Shown here: piece after piece, positions 1-11,400 of the stretch
Layout of the letters: each line of letters starts with the position of its first letter
How positions within the stretch are numbered: the stretch's first letter is position 1
Source: Sordaria brevicollis
Taxonomy: Eukaryota > Ascomycota > Sordariomycetes > Sordariales > Sordariaceae
Reading direction: 5' to 3'
DNA: 64,000 nt
NCBI GenBank assembly: GCA_033439795.1
Contig: JAUTDP010000016.1
Location: 806,001-870,000 of the forward strand
Notes under the pieces: generated by a model
Told to the model about the DNA's origin: nothing
Databases searched by the model: none
What the model saw: only the letters and a program-made list of their open reading frames with translations
Program-made: the position numbers and the translations under genes

Positions 1-257
1 AGTCTTGGATGGGTGATATGAGTGGTTGTGGACGGCACCGAACGGCACCAGACGGCAGTGGATGATGTGAAAGGGTGTAGGGAAACCCTATAGGGAGTCT
101 CTGGGACCTCAAAGGGGGGTAGGTGTTCAAGTGTCCTGCCTGTGTGGATAGATCCCAAGGCTCTGGTAGGCCCGGGAAGTGAGTGAAGAGTGGGGAGGGA
201 GGAGCGGGAAGTGACAATAACAAGGTAGTTGTGAGTGTACTTACGTCCGTCAGACAT
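1..257 (-). CDS. possible 5' end of a gene running off the left edge
   Basis: On the minus strand an ATG at 257-255 follows a leader rich in CAAC (ACAACAACCGCAACC), typical of fungal start contexts. It encodes only M-S-D-G plus one base before a strong splice donor, GTAAGT, at 244-239. If real, the first coding exon is 13 nt long and the rest of 1-244 is intron, with the acceptor and main coding sequence outside the window. Very short first coding exons also occur in the proteasome gene at 6115, so the layout is plausible here. The product cannot be named. The call rests only on start context and donor and could be chance. Confidence 0.3.
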   Translation of the reverse strand, partial: MSDGRKYTHNYLVIVTSRSSLPTLHSLPGPTRALGSIHTGRTLEHLPPFEVPETPYRVSLHPFTSSTAVWCRSVPSTTTHITHPR

Positions 258-3200
258 GGTTGCGGTTGTTGTGTAGTATGGATATTCCCGAGAAGATGGA
301 TCCTTGGTGGCGATAGGATTTGGACAAATCCTTCAGAGGCAAAAGCTCTTGGGACACGGTAATGGAGAAGGGAAAGAAGGGAGAAACAAGAATAGGGCCG
401 TCGAGGTATGAAGCGAACTCGGTGAAGGGATGGCTGGTATAGCTGAGAAAGTAAAACCAAGGCAACTGCAAGTCAATGCGAGCTGTGATGAACTGTTGGC
501 AAGTCTGGAAGAAGGAAGAGATTGGCGGCGGCGTCGTCGGTTAGGTCTTGATCCTGATCGTGATATCCCCTGGACAACTGAAGACTGGAGTCTTGGTGTC
601 GATGTTCAGATGGCTTGATGCTGCTGAGTGATGGATCATGATGGCAACTTGGGAGGCGATGTTTGAGACCTTTTGTATAAACTCGATTCCATCATCATGA
701 AAAAAATGAAAGCAAAAACCGTTGATGCCATGTGGAGGAGTGGTGGAGGGTTCGAACGGCATTCCCCCTGACTAGGACCGCGGAGGTAAACCGACCATGG
801 ATTGCATGTGTGTGTAAAGTGGTACGTAGTTCCCATGTCCGGTCGACAGAAGAAGCCATCACGACTATTCCCGGTCACTGACAACAACCTCATGGCCTCA
901 TCCCTCACTTTTCCACTCTAGTGTTCCCCGAGCCCAAGGCTCACGCCGGGCCGCATCGTCCACTAACATTGACGAGATGGAGATGGACGTTCGCCATGTT
1001 CATCAGCCGCTCGACCTAAACCCTTGGGCTGGCATGTGTTGTTCCACCAAAGGAAGGGAATGGAAGGGATAGATGCTAGTTCGCGATGTGTGAACCGCTG
1101 CCCGGATGTTGTTGGAGTCATGACTAGCATATTGCAAAAAGACAAAAAGACCCCTACCAAGCTGTAAAGCTGCATGAACTCCATCGTGGAGAGTCACCAA
1201 GAGGGCCATACAAGTTGCGAATCGGGCATCCGATGAGGCCATGAGGCGTCCTGACTTTCCATAACCCAACGCAGGTACAAGTCTTGGGAGCGTGTGGGAA
1301 ACTGTACGGGGCAATGTCACGACGGCCACAACGGCTTTTACTCCACAGGCTGGGAGGACGGGATGGAGTGACTTGTGTAAGGCTAGGGAGACCATGTCTC
1401 GATAACTGTACGGGCCCAACTTCATGATCCTAGTCCACCTGGGAATTGGAGCCGCTGCATGCAGGAGAAGTGGGAATACCGTGGGACCGTGGGTGACGCC
1501 TCATCGTGTTTGGGTCCGATGCCAGATCTTTGGAGCGAGCAGCGGTATGGGGTTGGCGTGGTGACCCTGTCTACCCTGCCACATCTGTCTTGTGCTAGTC
1601 GGAGCCTCGGACGAGTTTGTCGTCAGAGCCTTGTTCAAGCCTCAATATCAAAACCAAAACCCAGAAGAGAGCGGTAAACAGGTCCTTGTGTTGCACCTCG
1701 TGAGCCACTCCGTCACTCCCGTCATCCTGTTCCCAGCCATAACCCAGCATATTTCCAGCCCGTAAGCGCCCCTAATCCAGGAGGACGCCAGTCCTTCCAT
1801 TTTGCTGCCCGCAAGAAAAAAAGGAGGCTCTGTGTTTAGTGTGTGTGTTCTCTTGGATGGTCTTGGCAGCCCGGCTGATGCCCGATTAGGAAAGATAGAC
1901 GAGCCCTCAGCGACGCCACAGACGATTTTCCAGCCGCCTCTTGGCTTTTTTGTTAACAAAGCTCCGTAGCGGTATCCGCAGCAACGAGCGACACTGCAAA
2001 GAAAGAGAGAGGCAGCCCAATAAATCACACCCAAAAATCAACATCACGGACATCTGTGGCTCAGGTCAACAACCTCAGGTGTCAACACGACCAATCAGGC
2101 CCTCCAACTTGTAACAGCTCTAACCCAGAAACACGTTTTCCTGGGCTGAGCTGAGGCAGCGAATCTGGTTTGAGCTTTCTTTAGCACATTTTTGGAGAAT
2201 GATCCTGAAACCGACAGTCTGTTTTTGTCCGTCTCTCCCACTCGGCTCCGGCAGATCGTCGTCCTTGAAAGTTTGTCCAGGGTTACATCGAACGGGGACC
2301 CTCTTTCTTTCTTTTTTCTCGGGCAGTGACCTCATGTTTGGGTCTGTTTCCACACTTTGACAACAACAACCTCAGTCGAACTTCCGCATTCGATCTTTGA
2401 CGATATCCACGACAGCTTCATGTAGTCTTCCACGTTAGGAATGATTCTCTTTCCAGTTCAGAGCTGTGATACTGTCCAAGCTCCAGTCGCATTCATCAAC
2501 TCGGTCGCCAAGCAACAATAATATCCAGTATCATCATCCATCTTACCTATCCAGCAGCCAGCTCGGTCACTCCCCCCTTCCATATTCGGTTAATCAGCCT
2601 CAACTTCTTGATTCCCAAATCTTCCATGAGATACTACCCTTCATGACGATCTTGAAAGTCTTCAAGGTCCATGGCGTTCTCGACCCTTTTCCCGAATCCT
2701 GAAACATCCATCCCTATTCGTCAACAACCTCATGCACAAATCGTCCGAATCTTTGCTAGTCCTCTCCGTCATGGACAAGACTAGTTAGTACCAGTAGTCT
2801 TCTTCGATCCCTGGGACCTGCGTACGTAGTGTCCATGCCCAACACATACCTACATTCACCGATCCCACAGTCTCGGGAAACACGGAACAGTGTTCACGGT
2901 ATAGCTCCTTCCCGAGAGACACTAGAGAGAGAGACACTAGAGAGAGGCAGCCTTCAAAAGAAGTTTCTTTCTGAGACTAGTCGATAGTCTTGAACCCTCC
3001 CAATGAGCCGAGACAAGGGGATTGCATGCCACTTGGACCATCGAAAGATGCCACGCATTCCACTTTTCTTCTTTTCTTTTGTCTCTTGTCTTTCCACTTT
3101 GAGACTTACATCCACGAGATCCACTAGCTTCAACGTCTCTCCTTCTTTCTAATCCCCTTCCTCGGGCTTCCATTCGTCCACTCGGTCGATGTCCACCCGG

Positions 3201-4902
3201 CTTCGTCATCAACACATCTTCCATGAACTCCCTTCCTTCCGTTCCCATTCGTCAACCTCGTTAAGAAGCTGAGTAGGTGATATTCAGGGTCATCTCCTCT
3301 TATCGTTAGTTCGTTCATGTAGAGATGGACGTGCCGAACAATCAAACATCCCCGGTACCTTATAGCCGAGCCGGGAGACTACCTAACTAGTAAGAAGATG
3401 GCAGATGCAAAACCAAATGGGGAGAGCGGGCCAGTTGAGGCGGCCAACCTCCATCTTTGAACCCGAAGAGCCTCATTGTGGAGCGCAGGATGTATGAGCT
3501 CTGAGGTCGGCGATTTGAGGGTAGGGTAGGTACGTAGATGGACCAACAAGAATTGGATATGGTTGTTGAAGATGTTTCTCATAGATGTGAGATAGACTCA
3601 GCTTTGAAGACTTTTACCAGTAGTTACCACTTTGAGATTGAGCACTCATTGATCTGGTATCGTGTGAGTTTGGCTCCTTGTCGAGTCTTTGGAGTCTATC
3701 TCTACCAAGTTTGGTCTGAAAGAGAAGCAGACGTACGTCGTCAACCCAAAGCGATGTATGTACACTGCGAGTCTGCGAGTGAGAAAAGTCGTCCACACCC
3801 AACATCCGGACCGCATACCGGGAGGTAAATGTGATGCTCCCCATGTCCTGCCCCAAGCAATGCCCCCCTGTCCTGTCAATGTCAATGTCCCTACGTACAT
3901 CGCAGTACGTAGAGGTACCTTACACACCAAAAAAGGTACGTACCCCATTGGCTGGATGTAACCCTCCAACCACCACTATATCGGGAGGCCACCACCACCA
4001 CTCTAACCACTAGCGCCAGTCCCGGGGCCGCCTTCAACACCATCACCGACCCTGACGACATCTCAACATCGAACATCGACAACCCTTTTCGCGGGTTTGC
4101 ATCCCTTTCCCCACGTCTGATTGCCTCAAGCCTCGTTAGCCCCAGTAGCCCGGCAGCCACATACACGCAAAAACGCCATGTAAAATGCAAGCACGGCTCC
4201 GTTCTCCCGGTACGGATTAGTTCCGCCGTTGTTCTTCGTTGTCCGTGGTTGTTCGCAACTTCGCCCGGCCGTTAACCGGTTTTCTCGATACTCTTTCCTT
4301 TTTCTTCCACATGGCTTCACCTCGCTTCGCTTTGACAGTCTCTTCTTCCAGTCACGTTGACAGCATTGGTCATCTTTTGGTACCCAATGCTCTGGCTTTT
4401 GTGTGTCGTCAGGCTCGTTTCAGCCTTCAGCTCTGTCCCCAGCACGGCTGCAAGGCTGGATTGCGACTTGGCTTTCCTCTTTGGTGTCGTTTATCCTGTA
4501 GCCTGCCATATACTGTGATGAGGACTACCCCTTGTCATATACCATAAGCCAAGGGGCTCAAGTGCCGATAGGTCAAAAGCCTTGTTGATTGCGACTGAGC
4601 AAGATTGATATCGTTCGATATTGACGTTGTCAGGCACGAATATTTCTGCTCTGCTTATGCAATCAACCACCGTTCTTCCTCTTCAAACGACTATCGTGAT
4701 GGGCCATTATCATTTCATTTCTTGCGTTCAGCTCTCAGCTATCAGCTCTCATAGACACACTTCCCTTCTCATCTTCGGATTCTCCGTGAGTCCCATCTAT
4801 TGATGAGTCCGAAATCCAGCTGCCTCCAGGGTAGCATCTCTTTCCTCATTCATCTTCCAGATAGACCACGTCAGTCGTCACGGTATCACCACCAAATAGT
4901 CC
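258..4902. other. long stretch with no supportable gene
   Basis: About 4.6 kb in which open frames reach at most about 140 codons. Their predicted products are rich in Ser, Arg, Pro and His and show no recognisable motif. No convincing exon chain was found on either strand. The stretch includes a 15-bp tandem duplication at 2916-2945 and many GTACGTA/GGTACC-type words around 3530-3960. It may hold untranslated regions of flanking genes or non-coding transcripts; nothing in the sequence decides this. Confidence 0.6.
2916..2945. repeat. 15-bp perfect tandem duplication
   Basis: The unit GAGACACTAGAGAGA occurs twice head to tail (2916-2930 and 2931-2945) in the gene-free left part of the window. 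It is a small slippage-type repeat with no evident function. Confidence 0.8.
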
Positions 4903-6115
4903 TTAATCCTTCTCGGCAATGGCTTGTAGCCTCTCGTCGATCTCGTCCTCGGTCAACGTCCTGAAACCGGGGTATGTGCCCTCCTTTCCGTCCGGCCTGG
5001 GTCCACCAACAATACCAATCTCGATCTCGGTCTTCTTGAAGTCCATGCTTAGCACCGTGCTGAGCGTGGTGATGGCCAACTCGACAACCTCCTTCCAGTC
5101 ACCAGGCGCGTGATCCTTGTTCTTGAGCTTCTTCTCCAAATGGTTGAGGGCCTCCTGCTGCTTGGGACCCGCCGCGGTGCCCTTGTAGCCTGTGTAGTAA
5201 CCTGCGGGGTCGCACTTGAACAGCTGGGGACCGAACTCTGAGTCGAGAGATATGAGGGTGACGGCGACGCCGTATGGGCGCATGTAGGCCTGCAGAAAGT
5301 CTCCGGTCAGTATCATCCCTTCTCTTTTTGTCCATGACTAGTTGTCCACGGCGAGCTGGGGCTGGCTTACGCGCTGAGTGTAGACCTGGCTGATGTTGGC
5401 AATGCGCTTGGCCAAGGCGTCGGCTGGCATCTCGTAGCCAAACTTGTATCGGAACTCGGCAGCTTCTCCCTGGGCGCGTTGTGCGAAGGCGCGCGCATCG
5501 GCGATGGATCCGGTCATGACGCAGCCAACCGAGGGCGAGATCTGGAAGATGTGGGAGACGGAGGAGGGGTCGATGAGCTTATCCTGTTGTCGCATGTCGG
5601 TCAGTATTTGGTATTTCCTTCGGCACCCCCAACATCCACCCAGGACAACGTACGGGAACCTTCTTTTGGGACAGAACTACGGCGCAGTCCTTCCCCCTGA
5701 TGCCGAGCGACATGATGTTCGCAGCTGTGATGGCCTTGAAGGCATATTCTATCGTGGTCGCCCATCGTCAGCATCTCTGTCTCCTGTCACATGTATAGTT
5801 TCATTCATTCCACTATCGTCTGTCGCCGTCGTGTATCGGTGTATGGGATCGGGTCGCAGAGAGGTCGAGGGTCGAGGATCGAGAGACATGGTCGCGGCAT
5901 GCCGTCGGGTTGGATAAGTCAAACATACCGACTTGGTACAGTCTACCCTGCTCGGAGAAGATTGTAATGTGTCTGTCGTAGCCAGCGCTGCCTATCGTGG
6001 GGGTGGTATGTTAGCCATGGTGTCTACATCATAGCATTGTGATAGCTTGGGGAAGCTCCAGTAAGTGGGTGGAGCGGGCAGCCATGAACCCAAGTTGACT
6101 TGACATACCCGACAT
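4903..6115 (-). CDS. SCL1: 20S proteasome subunit alpha-1 (PSMA6/Scl1 type)
   Basis: Structural subunit of the outer alpha ring of the 20S proteasome, which degrades ubiquitinated proteins in nucleus and cytoplasm. Five exons join in frame: 6115-6109, 5991-5929, 5748-5654, 5583-5371 and 5289-4903, giving 254 aa, close to yeast Scl1. The N-terminus reads [20 protein letters not shown] followed by YQVEYAFKAI, the alpha-subunit signature ([17 protein letters not shown]). The alpha-1-specific block [15 protein letters not shown] lies in exon 5, and the end reads [19 protein letters not shown]. The first coding exon is only 7 nt (ATG TCG G), before a GTATGT donor. Introns are 117, 180, 70 and 81 nt. 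The gene is divergent from the WKF gene at 7142. SCL1 is the yeast ortholog name. Assignment is secure; exon edges are inferred from splice consensus and frame. Confidence 0.95.
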
Positions 6116-7141
6116 CTTGAATGTTTGATTAAATGGATCGGTCTATGTGTAGTCGTGATGCAAATGAAGAAATCGCCGGCTTCGGTTCTCGAAATCAATC
6201 GTGGTGTTTGTTGTTGTTTGTTGACGTTTGGAGATGGATGGTGTTGGAGTTGGTGGCAGGCAGAAGGGAGCTTCGTCGTTGGTCAAGGCGGCGGGCGGGA
6301 TGGATGCAGTGACGATGTCCAGCACCTCCAGTGGACAGCTCCTGCTCCAGCGCTCGTTGCCCGCCATCGAACGCGTTACGGCGGGAATGCCTGGAGGAAC
6401 CTCAAGGCTGCCCGCCAAGCGCACCAGGTGACGGCCAGCCCATCGCCGGCCGGCAGGCCTAGAGCAGGGCAAGCACAACAGCCCCACACGCTTCCCGCAG
6501 CTCGAGACACCCCACCTCAAGTGACAGCTTTGCCTGCCGGGGAAGCTCCATCATCCGACGTCCAGATTCCCCCAGATCTACCCCACTTTATTTCCATCTC
6601 TTATCGTGACCGGGACCCCTGTTGCAGCTCTCCGATAAGCTCTTCGCGGACAGAAATTTGTGATTCTGGAGGAAAGAGAGTGGCAGTCGCAGTTCTTCAA
6701 TTGCAACTTGAGTCGGAATTTCAAGCAGCGACACCACCAATTACATCTCCAATTCCCGTCGCACCGCAATATCACCTCCTCTAAAGCCGACCAACGAACT
6801 GGGCCTTGGCTGCATACCTGGGCTGTCCCGTACTCTCGCCATTATCAATTGAGTTTCTTTTCTTCCAAAGTAACTCCCGGTCTCCTCTTCGTGTAATTCT
6901 ACCGTTCTGTAGTGGCCGCCCACGTCACTCAACCGGCAACACTCTTCCTGTCGCGTACCGATTCCGATCCGACACACACCACACACATCACACCAGACCA
7001 GACACAAAACCGGACCGGACCAAGACAAGGGCACACCAAACACAGCATAGTCACAGTCACAGTCGCATCCGACATATTACCTATATACCCTCTTTACCCC
7101 CCTCCTCTTAATCTCCCTTCTCCTCCTTCCTCTCGCCCATC
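6116..7141. other. divergent intergenic/promoter region
   Basis: About 1 kb between two divergently transcribed genes, so it must hold both promoters and both leaders. It contains a run of CACA/ACAC and CCTCCTC-rich leader just before 7142. Overlapping open frames on both strands (up to 219 codons) are compositional and show no domain. No clear TATA box is visible. Confidence 0.5.
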
Positions 7142-8476
7142 ATGTCCGCCGTCCCGGCCTGGAAGCGATTGGGTCTCAAGCTCAAGGGATCTGCTGGTGA
7201 CAGTCCTGCGGCTCCCCCCTCGACAACAAGCACACCATCCGCCGCCCGTCAGCCAGCTCCCGCGACCAGCGCACTCAAGAGGAAACTGCCATCCCAGCAA
7301 CAGTCCTTCAACGCCAACCAGAACCAGAACCAATACCAATCCACACAAAACAAGCGATTCCGTCCCAACGACAACTCCGCTGCCCCTACACAACAGAGAA
7401 AGTCCGTCTCCTTCTCCCAAGAAACCAAGACCACCTCCACCACCGACGCCGCCGCCGCCAAGGAGAAGAAGCGCGAGAAGAAGAAGGCCAAAAAAGCCAA
7501 GCAAGCGTCCAAGAAGTCCGCCGCCCAGTCTTCAAAGTCGGAAACGAACCTCGAGCCCTCCCTCGTTTATCTCAGGCAGTGGCACACCGCCCGCGACAGC
7601 TGGAAGTTCAACAAGAACCACCAGACGCTCCTCATCAAGCACGTTTTTGACGCCGACTGCAAACTGCCCAGTGCCGACGTTCCTGTGTTTTACGAATACA
7701 TCCGCGACCTCAAGGGATTCGTGCGCACGCGACTTAGGGAGCAAGCCCAAGAAATCAAGACGAAGGATATGGAGGCTGGTGCTAGCGCTTTCCCGGGAGG
7801 TGACAAGGCGAAGGAAAAGAATGAGGAGAGGCAGAAGCAGTATGAGGCTGCTATTGCGCGGTTCTTGGAGGATCAGAAAGATCGACAGGGAAAGAAGCGC
7901 AGCTTTGATGAGGTCGAGTTTGTGCTCAGGATAGCTCCCAGCAAGGACGGCGAAAAGAAGAAGAAGAAGGATAAGGAAGATGGCGGTGTGGATAAGGAGA
8001 TCAAGGAGCGGTTGATTAAGCGCATTCGTGCTGAGATGGTTCTTGAGGAACTCGCCGACTCTGAAGACGCCACTTCCACTGTTACGACTACCACCACCAC
8101 GACCACTTCTACTACGTCTTCGACTGCTGCCGCTGCTGCCGCGCCCGCTGCTGCTCCTCAACCACAAGCTGCTAAGGCTTCGACAGATGGTCAACAACCC
8201 GCCAAGCGTCGCAGGTTACGTAACAAGCGTACCGATATTAGCGATAGCGACAGCTCTTCCGACAGCGATAGCAGTGACTCGGATTCCAATTCTGACTCGG
8301 ATTCGGACGAGGAGATGGCGGATGCGGGGGCCAAGACGGCTACTACTACTAGCAGCTCTTCATCTTCCTCTTCTTCATCGTCTTCGAGCTCGGAGGCGGA
8401 GTCTGAGTCGGAGGATGAGAAGAGCGCGGAGAGCGAGAGTGATAGCTCGGACAGCAGCGATAGTGATAGCGACTAA
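7142..8476 (+). CDS. WKF-domain nuclear/nucleolar protein (C7orf50-like)
   Basis: A single-exon gene of 444 aa, starting at the ATG after a CCCATC leader. The conserved part, about residues 140-205, reads SLVYLRQWHTARDSWKFNKN and continues QTLLIKHVFD, the WKF domain found in human C7orf50 and fungal relatives. It is flanked by lysine-rich blocks (about 103-125) that look like nuclear localisation signals. A KSVSF sequence near residue 86 fits the RVxF docking motif for protein phosphatase 1. The C-terminus is low complexity: poly-Thr/Ala around 315-340, then long Ser runs mixed with Asp and Glu, as in nucleolar Srp40/Nopp140-type tails. Family members are linked to nucleoli and ribosome production, but no biochemical function is established. 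It is divergent from the proteasome gene and convergent with the SIS gene. Confidence 0.85.
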   Translation: MSAVPAWKRLGLKLKGSAGDSPAAPPSTTSTPSAARQPAPATSALKRKLPSQQQSFNANQNQNQYQSTQNKRFRPNDNSAAPTQQRKSVSFSQETKTTSTTDAAAAKEKKREKKKAKKAKQASKKSAAQSSKSETNLEPSLVYLRQWHTARDSWKFNKNHQTLLIKHVFDADCKLPSADVPVFYEYIRDLKGFVRTRLREQAQEIKTKDMEAGASAFPGGDKAKEKNEERQKQYEAAIARFLEDQKDRQGKKRSFDEVEFVLRIAPSKDGEKKKKKDKEDGGVDKEIKERLIKRIRAEMVLEELADSEDATSTVTTTTTTTTSTTSSTAAAAAAPAAAPQPQAAKASTDGQQPAKRRRLRNKRTDISDSDSSSDSDSSDSDSNSDSDSDEEMADAGAKTATTTSSSSSSSSSSSSSSEAESESEDEKSAESESDSSDSSDSDSD

Positions 8477-9403
8477 GCTGCTCGGTGGTTGTAATTTCGG
8501 TTTGATTTGTCAGAAGCTCTGGGTACGGATTTGGCTTAGAGTAAAAAGTAGGGTTCGGCTTATGTTCGCTGTACATGGTTAGGGTGGTTATATCTTTCTG
8601 TCTGTTGTCTAGATTCTAGATGTTTTGCTATGTAGAAATGGGATGGAAAAGTAGCGTTTCGGGGGCTTTGGAAGATACCCGCGCACCCCTTCTTCACATC
8701 CTAACCGTTCCTGTCCAGGCGGTTTTGCTCCATGTCTTTCTTGAGGCCTGAATGCTCTTCTCTAGCTGACATTCCGAGGCCGAGATCGACATGTAGGTAT
8801 GTGATGATCTGCCCGGTCAACTTTCGAGTTCTGAACGGGTATGAAGGGACCAATCATCCATCACCTCCGACCACCCCTCTCCCACTTCCAGAACAAGCTT
8901 ATGCACGACATCAGCCATGTGACAAGGCCAGATCAGATGTGAAGGACTTCAATCCTAGAAAGAAAACGCGCGCCTGTTTTCTATTTTGACTGGAGAGCAC
9001 CTCCGAGTTTTAACTTTAGCAACTGATACAAAATGGTATCGAAATCGAACTCGTCATTATAAGCCAAGATTACCTCCAAAATCCTAAACGCCATCCCGGA
9101 TATCCAAAACTGCCAGCTAAACAGCTGAGCCAAAACAAAATGAGCAGAGTGCCTCCCTCCCAAACCCCCTTTTCAGCGAATCCTTCGCTATGTGGTGATC
9201 CAATGATCAAAAAAAGCATGCTTGCTAAATCCAAAAAAAAAAGCCGACTTTCCAAAAACCTGACCACCTGCTGACTATAGCTAGGTGTCAGTATGTGCAA
9301 TCCACCTCATCTCATCTTCTATACCTTTGCTTCACTTCATTCCATCCTCCTCTCCATCTGTCTCTGTCACTGGTCCCCTCTCGCCCCCTTTCCTCAGCAG
9401 CTC
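8477..9403. other. convergent 3' intergenic region
   Basis: About 930 bp between the stop codons of two converging genes (WKF at 8476, SIS at 9404). It should hold both 3' untranslated regions and terminators. An A-run lies near 9230-9242. No coding signal was seen. Confidence 0.5.
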
Positions 9404-10864
9404 CTATGGCTTTGTGCCACTTTCAAGCAGAGCACCAACCTCCAGCACACCAACACAACCTCTATCCGCTTCCATAACCCCCACCACACACTCCTCCCCA
9501 AAATCTACTCCCTCTTCACCAGCCATCAACCCCATCTTCACCCCCGTAGCCGTCGCCATGCGCATGGCCTTGATCCACTCCGCCGCGTTTCTGACTTCGG
9601 TATCCGCCGTGAGAGAAACAAACTCTGCTTGGGGCGTGACAAGCCAGGCCAGACTTGGATCGCTAAGGGGAAGGGAGAGTTGCGAAGGGGAAAGACGGCG
9701 GATTCGGCGCGGTGATACAACGCCGTGTGAACCGGAGTGGGTAACGCGCACCCAGCCTGAGGGAGAAGAATAGGCTTGTAGCAAAAGGTCGCCGGCGGTG
9801 GGTACCCCTATTGGTTGATGGCCGGGTTGGGAACTTGAAGGCTGGGTTTGGATGTCGAGGCAGGGGATGGAGTGGAGGGAGATGGCTAAATCCCTGAGGG
9901 ACTGTCGTGGTGGTGGTACTGGTTGTTGCGAGGAAAGGGATAGGGATGTGGCGCGGGAGGTGGATGATGGGGGAGTGGTTGCGCCGGTTGATGAGGAGAC
10001 GGAAGGTGATGGTGAGACGGACGACCCTCGCAAGGCGGCGCCGATAGCGCCTCCGGGATGGTTCTTTGCGAAGACTTTGGATACGGAGGGGTGTAGTTCG
10101 TGACTGGCTACCATCGCTAGAGCATCGCCTACTGACAATGCGACGGTTGTGGATGTTGTTGGTGCAGAGACACCAAAGGACTTGGTTTCTGGCTCGTGGA
10201 TCGGTGCGGGAAGGAGGATCGTGTCTGGGCGCTGGCGAACGATTTCGCATGTTTCCGGTCGGGTGTGGCTTGTCAAAAGGATGAGTGGTAGACTTTGGTC
10301 GAGGTGTGGAAGTAGGAGCAACAACTCTGGTGTCTTGCCAGAGAAGGTGATCAGCAAGAGGGTATCATTCTTGGAGTTGATCTGCCCCAAATCGCCGTGC
10401 AGCGCTTCGGTCGGGTGAAGGAAAACGGCCTGGATGGCGAGCGAGTTGAAGGTAGCGACTAGCTTCTTTGCGATATGCCCGGACTTGCCCACGCCGATGA
10501 CGACCAGCTTGCCGTTGCGCCCGTGGTCGCCTTGTCGAGAGACGATAGCGTGGACGGCGCGGTTGAAGCCTTCGCGCGCGATGCGGTCGGAGGAGTACAG
10601 CTCGGTGATGCAGGAGAGTGCGGTGGATGCGGTGTTGAGCAGATGCACGGCGCCTGACAAACGTGACTCGACGGCGAGTTGCTCTTCACATGCTGCGATG
10701 GCGGGCTCGACAAAGTTGTGCAGTGGCAGCTTGTCAATAGGCGAGCAGCAGAAGTCGTCTTCGGCTGGAGTGATGGGCGATGGTGGAGAGGGACGGCCGC
10801 CGTGGAAGGGTGTCTGGCTGAGGACGTAGACCTCGCTGTTGTGGACAGGCCTATGTTCAACCAT
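9404..10864 (-). CDS. SIS-domain sugar-phosphate isomerase-like protein (KpsF/GutQ type)
   Basis: A single-exon gene of 486 aa. A sugar isomerase (SIS) domain spans about residues 85-280: [19 protein letters not shown] (about 121-139), a Ser-rich phosphosugar site TFSGKTPE (about 173-180), and [17 protein letters not shown] (about 234-250) followed by [11 protein letters not shown] (about 265-275). These match bacterial arabinose-5-phosphate isomerases KdsD/KpsF/GutQ. The bacterial enzymes interconvert ribulose-5-phosphate and arabinose-5-phosphate. Fungi do not make the KDO sugar for which the bacterial reaction is known, so the substrate here is uncertain. About 200 further residues sit where bacterial proteins carry paired CBS domains. 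This part has a Ser/Pro/Thr-rich linker (about 280-320) and only weak CBS-like character. The start is the only upstream ATG in frame with good context. It is convergent with the WKF gene. Confidence 0.85.
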   Translation of the reverse strand: MVEHRPVHNSEVYVLSQTPFHGGRPSPPSPITPAEDDFCCSPIDKLPLHNFVEPAIAACEEQLAVESRLSGAVHLLNTASTALSCITELYSSDRIAREGFNRAVHAIVSRQGDHGRNGKLVVIGVGKSGHIAKKLVATFNSLAIQAVFLHPTEALHGDLGQINSKNDTLLLITFSGKTPELLLLLPHLDQSLPLILLTSHTRPETCEIVRQRPDTILLPAPIHEPETKSFGVSAPTTSTTVALSVGDALAMVASHELHPSVSKVFAKNHPGGAIGAALRGSSVSPSPSVSSSTGATTPPSSTSRATSLSLSSQQPVPPPRQSLRDLAISLHSIPCLDIQTQPSSSQPGHQPIGVPTAGDLLLQAYSSPSGWVRVTHSGSHGVVSPRRIRRLSPSQLSLPLSDPSLAWLVTPQAEFVSLTADTEVRNAAEWIKAMRMATATGVKMGLMAGEEGVDFGEECVVGVMEADRGCVGVLEVGALLESGTKP

Positions 10865-11400
10865 GGTTGCGATTTGACTTGCGACTCGGGATTGAATGTC
10901 GGTTGCTGTCTGTCTAAAGTTGGAGGTCCCTCGTGCCGTGGGTTGGGGTCCTTGAAGGATGTAGGTACCTTGAGGGACAGGACTCGGGAGTCGGGGTGAC
11001 AGACAGGCCGATGCGTGTATGATGCGCCGATACTATGGAGAAGGGGTGTCACGGCCCGGATGTCCAAAGTTCCGTTCTTGAATATGTGGATCCCTTCTTT
11101 CGTTTTTCTATGATCCGCGATGATGGAACCGATCGCCGTGTAGACCAGATGAAATATGAGATCTCACAACGACCGGAGTGGAAGGTCCCGAAGAGATATG
11201 GCGATTTCGGGATATTTGAGATTCGGAGATATCGGCCGGAGGCGAAGATCGGAGCGAACAGGAAGAACCGCCGACCACTGCGACTTGCCAAGGACAGACA
11301 GTGTCAACTTGATTTTTCTGAGCTGTCGCAAATTGTGAAGACAGTCAGCTAAAGAGTCGAATTGTCCAAGTAAGCTTTGGTCTTTTGGCTCTGAATATGC

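Noticed and set aside
1003..1425. 140-codon minus-strand ORF in the left gene-free region
   Set aside because: No domain, an unlikely composition, and no splice or start support.
6125..6784. 219-codon plus-strand ORF upstream of the WKF gene
   Set aside because: It overlaps the proteasome leader and promoter, has a low-complexity Pro/Ala/Arg-rich product, and shows no domain or splice support.
6912..7934. 340-codon plus-strand ORF overlapping the WKF gene
   Set aside because: It is a shifted-frame shadow of the WKF gene, rich in Pro/Arg/Ser/Thr, with no conserved motif.
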